Source: Flavobacteriaceae bacterium UBA2000 (GTDB taxonomy: Bacteria; Bacteroidota; Bacteroidia; Flavobacteriales; Flavobacteriaceae). Taken from it: a stretch of DNA of 7,908 nt. Shown here piece after piece: positions 1 to 5,110 of this stretch. The stretch lies in NCBI GenBank assembly GCA_002335345.1, contig DDCS01000021.1, forward strand, positions 1-7,908, in the 5' to 3' direction. The position numbers and the translations under genes are program-made. A model generated the notes under the pieces. The model was not told where the DNA came from, did no database searches, and saw only the letters and a list, made by a program, of their open reading frames with translations. The first letter of the stretch is position 1. Each line of letters begins with the position of its first letter.

Positions 1-20
1 GCTTCGTAATGCGACGCCAT
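1..20 (-). CDS. actC: ActC, NrfD-like integral membrane subunit of alternative complex III (5' end only)
   Basis: Only the first six codons and two further bases are inside the window. On the minus strand an ATG at 20..18 opens a frame reading M-A-S-H-Y-E, which fits the start I remember for ActC proteins of Flavobacteriia (M-x-S-H-Y-E-A). It begins 23 nt after the actB stop with only an A-rich weak ribosome-binding region (AAAGAAA), the same loose spacing as between actA and actB, so it should be the third gene of the same operon. ActC is known as the NrfD/PsrC-family polytopic membrane protein that binds menaquinol and docks the ActB iron-sulfur domain. The assignment rests on gene order plus six residues. 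It would fail if the frame closed soon beyond the left edge or lacked NrfD-type helices. Confidence 0.72.
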
Positions 21-43
21 ATCTATAATTGAATTTCTTTAAT

Positions 44-3000
44 TTATGCTTCGTTTGTATTTCTCACCTTGGCTTGATAAAAGACATTTGGCTTGGTGCC
101 AACTGCCTCGAGCAAGTGATACATTCTATCGTCTTCTTTAAGTGTTGCCACCGCGCTGTGCTCATCATTGATGTCACCAAACTGAATTGCTCCAGTTTCA
201 CAGGCTGCAGAACAAGCCGTTTTAAACTCGCCGTCTTTAATTACACGACCATCACGCTTCGCATCGAGAATCGTTTTTTGTGTCATTTGAATACACATAG
301 AACATTTCTCCATGACTCCACGAGAACGAACCACGACATCTGGATTCAAGACCATACGGCCTAAATCATTGTTCATGTGGTAGTCAAATTCTTCATTTTC
401 AGCATATAAGAACCAATTGAAGCGACGAACTTTATAAGGACAGTTATTCGCACAATAACGTGTTCCTACGCAACGGTTATAAGCCATGTGGTTTTGGCCC
501 TGACGTCCGTGAGAAGTTGCCGCAACAGGACATACCGTCTCACAAGGCGCATGGTTACAATGCTGACACATAACCGGTTGGAACGCAACTTGAGGGTTGT
601 CCGCTGCTACCTCCATTTCGGCAAACTCAGAAAGCGAGCTCCCTAGACCTGATATATTGTCTTTTTTATCCGCATCTGCTGAAAAACTTTCCTCGCTTGA
701 ATAGTAACGATCAATACGCAACCAATGCATATCGCGGCTACGACGCATTTCGCTTTTTCCAACGACAGGAACATTGTTTTCTGCATGACAGGCAATCACA
801 CAAGCCCCACATCCGGTACAGGCGTTTAAATCGATAGACAAATTGAAATGGTGTCCGATTGAACGATCAAATGAATCCCATAGGTCAGCCTCAGGTGAGG
901 TAACCGGAATCTCTTTATGATCTTTAGAGACCGAAGGCACGGCATTCCAATAATCTTTATCCTTAGTATTAAATATTTCTAGGGTAGTTTCGCGAATGAT
1001 ATCACGACCCATCATCGTATTGTGGAGCTGAATACAAGCAAATTCGTGCGTTCCCGCAACTTTTTCAATACGAACAGATTGAACACTACTGAATTCCTTA
1101 TATAAAGAATAGGCGTTCACACCCGTTTGCATTTCTGCTTGAATTGACGCTTTTTGACCATAACCTAGAGCCAAACCAACCGTTCCAGGCGCTTGACCAG
1201 GTTGTATTAAGACAGGTACCCGCTCGAGTACTGCATCGCCTACGGTAACGCGCGCACAGTCCCCATTTAAGGCGCCATTAGATACATGGGTATTGGTCAA
1301 GCCAAGACGTTTAGCATCGGTGGCAGACACAGTTAAATAGTTGTCCCAAGTCGCTCTTGAAATCGGATCAGGAAGTTCCTGAAGCCATGGGTTATTGGCT
1401 TGACGACCATCCCCCAAACCAGTCTTTGTGTAAAGACAAAGGGCCATCGCTTCACCAGTATCAAAATGACGTGCTGGTGTCGCCGTAGTCGGTAAACTAC
1501 CGTAGTCCGCAGAATAACTGCTGCTGAATACACCGTCGTGTAAGGCTTTACTCCAAGAAGAACCGGAGAGAATATTTTCTTGCCAAAAGGCTTTTAAGTA
1601 ATCGTGATAGCTCTGTGTTGACCCGGTCCAAGCCAGCATACACTCTTGGAATTGACGTGTATTAAACAAAGGACGAATGGTCGGTTGGACTAAAGAGAAC
1701 ATCCCTTTTTTAGCCTCAACATCGCCCCAAGCTTCTAGATAATGCGGTGTCGCTGCAACTAATTTGGCTGCAGAAGCAGTCTCATCTGCACGCATCGCAA
1801 AAGACAGCGTAAAGGCTAAGTTTTTAAACGCCTCTGTAAAATCACTATCTGAGAAGGCGTAAAGCGGATTTACCCCTGCAGTTATAAGCCCTTTGATCCG
1901 TCCATTCTTAACGCCCTCAATTACGTCTTGTACCGCAGTACTTGAGCCTGAGAACTTCATGATTGGATGGGTCACGTCCATAACTACAGAACCTATAGAA
2001 GCATTGTAATTCAATACTTTCTTTTGAGCCATCGGACATGGCAAACCACATACGAGCACGCCCTTGCTGCCTGCCTTTTCTAATTGTCGCTTTGCTTGTT
2101 CTGCTGCCGGGCGAATTCCCTCTGGCACATCAGAGAGGGCCTTTGATCCTGTAATGTATCCCAATACAGCCGCTTGTTGCGCTGGCGAAGCAGGCACACG
2201 CTTATCTGCGTTTGCCCCACTTAAACTCATATTGGCTTCAAATTGTATATGACGAGACATACGTCCGTCTTTTGGGATTCGGCTTTGAGCATAACCTGCT
2301 TCAAAACCGCCTCCTTGCCAGTCTCCTAGGAAGTCAGCGCCAATAGAAACGATAGTCGCCGCCTTACTGAAATCGTAATCTGCCAAAGCACGCATTCCGT
2401 AGACTTCTTGGAAGGCATCTAAGGCTTCACTAACAGAAACCATATCATAGGTTACGTGTTTAACGTTTGGATATTTCTTGGTAAAGGCCTGTACAAGCGC
2501 CGCTGTACTGGGGCTTGCAAAGCTTTGGGTTAACAAAATCACTTCGGCACCATTGAGCCCTTCTAATCCAGAAGCAACCGCCTGATCTAAATCAGCCCAG
2601 GTGGCGTCTTGACCATTGATTTGAGGCCCCATCAAACGATTTTTGTCATACATAGACAATACAGAGGCATGAACACGCGCATTTACCCCGCCGATTTTAC
2701 CGCCTAAATCATTACGTTCGATTTTAATTGGACGACCTTCTCTGGTTTTAACTAAAACAGAGGCAAAATCAAATCCGTCAGAAATTGTAGTGGCATAGTA
2801 GTTTGCCACCCCTGGAACGATTTCATCTGGGGCGACAACATAAGGAATCGATTTAATGACCGGTCCTTCACAAGCGGCTAAAGAAGCAGCAGCTGTCGAA
2901 AAGCCCACATATTTAAGGAAATCACGACGCGTAGTCGATGAATGTTCTAGAACATCCTTATCGCCTAAAAACTGATCGGTCGGAATGGGCTGTGCAAATT

Positions 3001-3082
3001 CATTTTGCTTGAGGGCTTCAACCACAGAACTCTCTGGGTTTAACTCCTCGATACTTTTCCAATATTTCTTATTTGATGCCAT
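44..3082 (-). CDS. actB: ActB, Tat-exported iron-sulfur subunit of alternative complex III (molybdopterin oxidoreductase fold fused to 4-cluster ferredoxin domain)
   Basis: 1012 residues, about the usual length for Bacteroidota ActB. Residues 1-50 form the extended N-terminal segment (Y-W-K-S-I-E-E-L-N) typical of the TAT-variant translocated MoCo/4Fe-4S family. A twin-arginine motif follows (T51-R52-R53-D-F-L-K), then a hydrophobic stretch and a lipobox L-A-A-C ending at C71. Residues about 75-700 resemble a molybdopterin oxidoreductase large subunit, but I see no N-terminal CxxC cluster motif or metal-ligand motif, as expected for ActB, which is known to lack molybdenum. Residues about 740-1000 are a PsrB/HybA-like ferredoxin domain with C755/758/761/765, C839/842/847/851, C871/877/881 and C927/930/957/961. 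The third motif has Thr874 where a fourth cysteine is expected, consistent with one [3Fe-4S] and three [4Fe-4S] clusters. Its role is to carry electrons from quinol at ActC to the ActA hemes on the periplasmic side. It starts 29 nt after the actA stop. The ATG at 3082 is supported because the conserved N-terminal segment begins immediately after it. Confidence 0.95.
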   Translation of the reverse strand: MASNKKYWKSIEELNPESSVVEALKQNEFAQPIPTDQFLGDKDVLEHSSTTRRDFLKYVGFSTAAASLAACEGPVIKSIPYVVAPDEIVPGVANYYATTISDGFDFASVLVKTREGRPIKIERNDLGGKIGGVNARVHASVLSMYDKNRLMGPQINGQDATWADLDQAVASGLEGLNGAEVILLTQSFASPSTAALVQAFTKKYPNVKHVTYDMVSVSEALDAFQEVYGMRALADYDFSKAATIVSIGADFLGDWQGGGFEAGYAQSRIPKDGRMSRHIQFEANMSLSGANADKRVPASPAQQAAVLGYITGSKALSDVPEGIRPAAEQAKRQLEKAGSKGVLVCGLPCPMAQKKVLNYNASIGSVVMDVTHPIMKFSGSSTAVQDVIEGVKNGRIKGLITAGVNPLYAFSDSDFTEAFKNLAFTLSFAMRADETASAAKLVAATPHYLEAWGDVEAKKGMFSLVQPTIRPLFNTRQFQECMLAWTGSTQSYHDYLKAFWQENILSGSSWSKALHDGVFSSSYSADYGSLPTTATPARHFDTGEAMALCLYTKTGLGDGRQANNPWLQELPDPISRATWDNYLTVSATDAKRLGLTNTHVSNGALNGDCARVTVGDAVLERVPVLIQPGQAPGTVGLALGYGQKASIQAEMQTGVNAYSLYKEFSSVQSVRIEKVAGTHEFACIQLHNTMMGRDIIRETTLEIFNTKDKDYWNAVPSVSKDHKEIPVTSPEADLWDSFDRSIGHHFNLSIDLNACTGCGACVIACHAENNVPVVGKSEMRRSRDMHWLRIDRYYSSEESFSADADKKDNISGLGSSLSEFAEMEVAADNPQVAFQPVMCQHCNHAPCETVCPVAATSHGRQGQNHMAYNRCVGTRYCANNCPYKVRRFNWFLYAENEEFDYHMNNDLGRMVLNPDVVVRSRGVMEKCSMCIQMTQKTILDAKRDGRVIKDGEFKTACSAACETGAIQFGDINDEHSAVATLKEDDRMYHLLEAVGTKPNVFYQAKVRNTNEA

Positions 3083-3111
3083 AATATGCGCTCTGAAAAT
3101 TCTGATCTAAT

Positions 3112-4416
3112 TTAGTAGTGACATTTACCACATTCAAGGCCGCCCATTTGCGCCGCCGTCAATTTGTCTACACCGTATTTCTTCGATAATTCTTCGTGTA
3201 TGTGCTCGTAATATTCATTATCCTTTACTTGGATATTGGTTTCACGGTGACAGTTAATACACCATCCCATGGTCAAAGGAGCATACTGATACATGATTTC
3301 CATTTCTTTAACAGGACCATGACACGTTTTACACTCAACTCCAGCTACAGTAACGTGTTGAGAGTGATTGAAATAGGCGAAATCTGGTAGGTTGTGAATG
3401 CGAATCCACTGAACCGGCTGCGTTTCCCCAGTATAAGATTGGGTATTTTCATCCCATCCTACGGCAGCGTATAACTTTTTAATTTCGGCATTGTAATCAA
3501 CGCCGTATTCATTTTTACCTTCAGCTAATGTTTCCTCAGCGACCTCGGCAATATTTTTGTGACAATTCATACAAACATTCAGCGAAGGAATCCCAGAATG
3601 CTTACTTTTTCGGGCTGAACTGTGGCAATAATTACAATCAATTTGATTGTCTCCAGCGTGAATACGGTGAGAATAATGAATCGGTTGAACAGGCTCGTAA
3701 CCTTGATCCACCCCCACTTGCATTAAATAACCATAGGCAAAATATCCTGAGGCGAGCAAAAAGAAAATAGCCGTGACCAAAACTAAAAACTGGTTCTCGA
3801 TAAACAACTTCCAAATTGGCGTTCGGGCTGCTTTTTCCTCATAAACAACACCATTGGCCTGGGCAATGCGACGTAATGTTTTGTTGACCAAAAACAACAT
3901 GACCACCAATAACATAAATACCAAAGCCAATACGGCCAAAATAATGTCATTGGATACGCCTCCTGAATTTGCCGAGGTCGTCGCGGTAGTTACTGCGGCA
4001 ACTGCCGGCGCTTTTTTCGGGGTGTAGGTATAAGCGATTATGTTGTCAATATCAGCATTACTGAGCTGCGGAAATGAAGTCATAACCGCACCGTTGTATT
4101 CATTGTAAATCGCGTTGGCTTTGGCATCTCCTGACTTCACCATTTCTTGGCTGTTCTTGATCCAAGAATAGAGCCATTCACGATCATACTTATCTCCTAC
4201 TTGAAACAAGGCCGGCCCCGTTGCTTTTTTGTACAATTTGTGACAAGCGGCACAGTTGGCGTTAAATAAGTTCTCTCCCGCAACGGTATCCAAAGCCTGA
4301 GCGGCCGGGAAGTCAATTGATGCATTTGCATTTGGGCTAAATGAGAAGGCCAAGACTGTGAAGAGCAATAAAGACAACGCCTTCGCAGTTAGATTTCGGT
4401 AAGTTACCTGTTCCAT
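3112..4416 (-). CDS. actA: ActA, multiheme cytochrome c subunit of alternative complex III (monoheme domain, two TM helices, pentaheme domain)
   Basis: From the ATG at 4416 the protein is 434 residues. Residues 1-32 are a signal peptide with basic residues, an L/F-rich core and A-N-A before the mature chain. A cytochrome c domain follows with C55-A-A-C-H59 and probable Met ligand M112. Two membrane helices lie at about 157-177 and 209-229, joined by a basic loop (K-T-L-R-R) that should face the cytoplasm. The C-terminal part has five heme motifs: CNYCH 261-265, CMNCH 282-286, CKTCH 362-366, CINCH 386-390 and CGKCH 429-433, the last ending one residue before the C-terminus. ActA of ACIII is known as the pentaheme subunit passing electrons from ActB towards the oxidase; the sixth, N-terminal heme is an added domain. 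It is first in the operon, with a promoter candidate at 4511-4541. The frame is open to a GTG at 4485 (457 residues), which has AGGTGA six bases upstream, and there is also an ATG at 4440. I prefer 4416 because it gives a normal-length signal peptide. Confidence 0.93.
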   Translation of the reverse strand: MEQVTYRNLTAKALSLLLFTVLAFSFSPNANASIDFPAAQALDTVAGENLFNANCAACHKLYKKATGPALFQVGDKYDREWLYSWIKNSQEMVKSGDAKANAIYNEYNGAVMTSFPQLSNADIDNIIAYTYTPKKAPAVAAVTTATTSANSGGVSNDIILAVLALVFMLLVVMLFLVNKTLRRIAQANGVVYEEKAARTPIWKLFIENQFLVLVTAIFFLLASGYFAYGYLMQVGVDQGYEPVQPIHYSHRIHAGDNQIDCNYCHSSARKSKHSGIPSLNVCMNCHKNIAEVAEETLAEGKNEYGVDYNAEIKKLYAAVGWDENTQSYTGETQPVQWIRIHNLPDFAYFNHSQHVTVAGVECKTCHGPVKEMEIMYQYAPLTMGWCINCHRETNIQVKDNEYYEHIHEELSKKYGVDKLTAAQMGGLECGKCHY

Positions 4417-4491
4417 AGAATCAGTTAAATTGTGGTCCATACAATTGAGGCGCAATAAGTTGTGAAAATCTGTGTTATACGACACTAATTG

Positions 4492-4497
4492 TCACCT
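4492..4497 (-). promoter_or_regulatory. Shine-Dalgarno-like AGGTGA upstream of an in-frame GTG of actA
   Basis: On the minus strand AGGTGA (4497..4492) stands six bases before the GTG at 4485, which is in frame with actA. Neither the ATG at 4440 nor that at 4416 has such a motif. Bacteroidota ribosomes are known to depend little on Shine-Dalgarno pairing, so the motif does not by itself decide the start. If used, it would add 23 polar residues before the signal peptide, which would be unusual for an exported cytochrome. Confidence 0.3.
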
Positions 4498-4510
4498 AAA
4501 AATAACTGTG

Positions 4511-4541
4511 CAAAAGTACGTTATAAAGTCGATTTTGAAAA
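4511..4541 (-). promoter_or_regulatory. Candidate Bacteroidota-type promoter of the actABC operon
   Basis: Read on the minus strand, 4518..4511 is TACTTTTG, an exact match to the known Bacteroidota -7 box TAnnTTTG. A T-run (TTTT, 4541..4538) lies 19 bases further upstream in the place of the -33 TTTG box, an imperfect match. Transcription would begin around 4503-4506. That gives a leader of about 90 nt to the preferred actA ATG at 4416, or about 20 nt to the GTG at 4485. Position and the exact -7 match support the call; no start site has been measured. Confidence 0.55.
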
Positions 4542-4590
4542 TTATGTATCGCGCCTTAAAACTAATTTATAATAATTCTAAATAAACATT

Positions 4591-4623
4591 TTTCCCGAAG
4601 GGGCATTTAATATTTTACTTTTG
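4591..4623 (+). promoter_or_regulatory. Candidate Bacteroidota-type promoter of the SPOR-domain gene
   Basis: TACTTTTG at 4616-4623 matches the Bacteroidota -7 consensus TAnnTTTG exactly. The -33 region is weak: TTTC at 4591-4594 is the closest approach to TTTG, 21 bases upstream, and it overlaps a small CCC-GAA-GGG inverted repeat (4594-4602). Transcription from here would start around 4628-4631, leaving a leader of only about a dozen bases before the ATG at 4642. The -7 octamer is identical to, and faces away from, the one assigned to actA. Confidence 0.5.
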
Positions 4624-4641
4624 TAACTCAAGGTAACTGAT

Positions 4642-5109
4642 ATGAATATACTACCCAAAAGTACATCCAGAAAAACGATTGCTTTACTGAGCTTTATTTT
4701 CAGTCTTCACATTCAAGCACAACAGGATAATGTGCTGCGCGATACACGACTTGATTCCCTTTTACAGATAAAAATTGAAATGCAAAAGGGGCACTTACTG
4801 GGGGAGAATTATACCATTCAGCTTCACTCAGGCGCACTGAGCGATGGACAAGAAATTGTGGCGGCTTTTGAACATGACTTTCCTCAGTGGCCCGTAATGG
4901 TTCATTATGAAACCCCCAATTACAAGGTTTGGGCAGGTAATTTCAGCGTGAGACTCAGTGCCGATCAAGCTTTAAAGGCGATTCAACGCAAATTTCCTAC
5001 AGCGTTTATTTTTAAGCCGGCACTGATGCGTAAAGAAACTTCGACCTCGGAAAATCAAGACCCTGAGCGTTCGGACTCAGATAATAAAGCACCTCAAAAC
5101 AAACCCTAA
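4642..5109 (+). CDS. Secreted SPOR-domain protein (probable peptidoglycan binding)
   Basis: 155 residues. Residues 1-26 look like a signal peptide: basic start (K6, R10, K11), hydrophobic core 13-22 and a likely cut after I-Q-A26. There is no lipobox, so a soluble periplasmic protein is expected. Residues about 57-126 match the SPOR fold pattern: an opening beta strand (Y-T-I-Q-L-H-S-G), a helix with I-V-A-A-F, a strand with V-H-Y-E, the Y-K-V-W-A-G-N-F turn at 94-101 and a closing helix with A-L-K-A-I. SPOR domains are known to bind glycan strands lacking stem peptides. The last 29 residues are a polar, probably disordered tail rich in Ser, Asp, Asn and Glu. It is the only plus-strand gene here, diverging from actA and converging with infB with a one-base gap. 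The ATG at 4642 is the only start that gives a full signal peptide. Its specific cellular job cannot be read from the sequence. Confidence 0.85.
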   Translation: MNILPKSTSRKTIALLSFIFSLHIQAQQDNVLRDTRLDSLLQIKIEMQKGHLLGENYTIQLHSGALSDGQEIVAAFEHDFPQWPVMVHYETPNYKVWAGNFSVRLSADQALKAIQRKFPTAFIFKPALMRKETSTSENQDPERSDSDNKAPQNKP

Positions 5110-5110
5110 T

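Noticed and set aside
29..364. Plus-strand 111-codon open frame opposite actB
   Set aside because: It lies fully antisense to the conserved C-terminal cluster region of ActB, has no recognisable domain and no promoter or ribosome-binding site I can support.
2869..2930. ActB as an active molybdenum enzyme such as a formate dehydrogenase or polysulfide reductase
   Set aside because: No cluster-binding cysteine motif or Mo ligand follows the Tat signal, and the fused ferredoxin domain, the multiheme cytochrome upstream and the NrfD-like start downstream are the ACIII pattern.
4481..4493. GACA-N5-TGTC inverted repeat near the GTG of actA as an operator
   Set aside because: Four-base arms are expected by chance in AT-rich DNA; there is no second copy or other support.
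5063..5080. Inverted repeat CTGAG/CTCAG near the end of the SPOR gene as an intrinsic terminator
   Set aside because: The stem has only five pairs, the loop is eight bases, and neither strand has a U-run directly after it.
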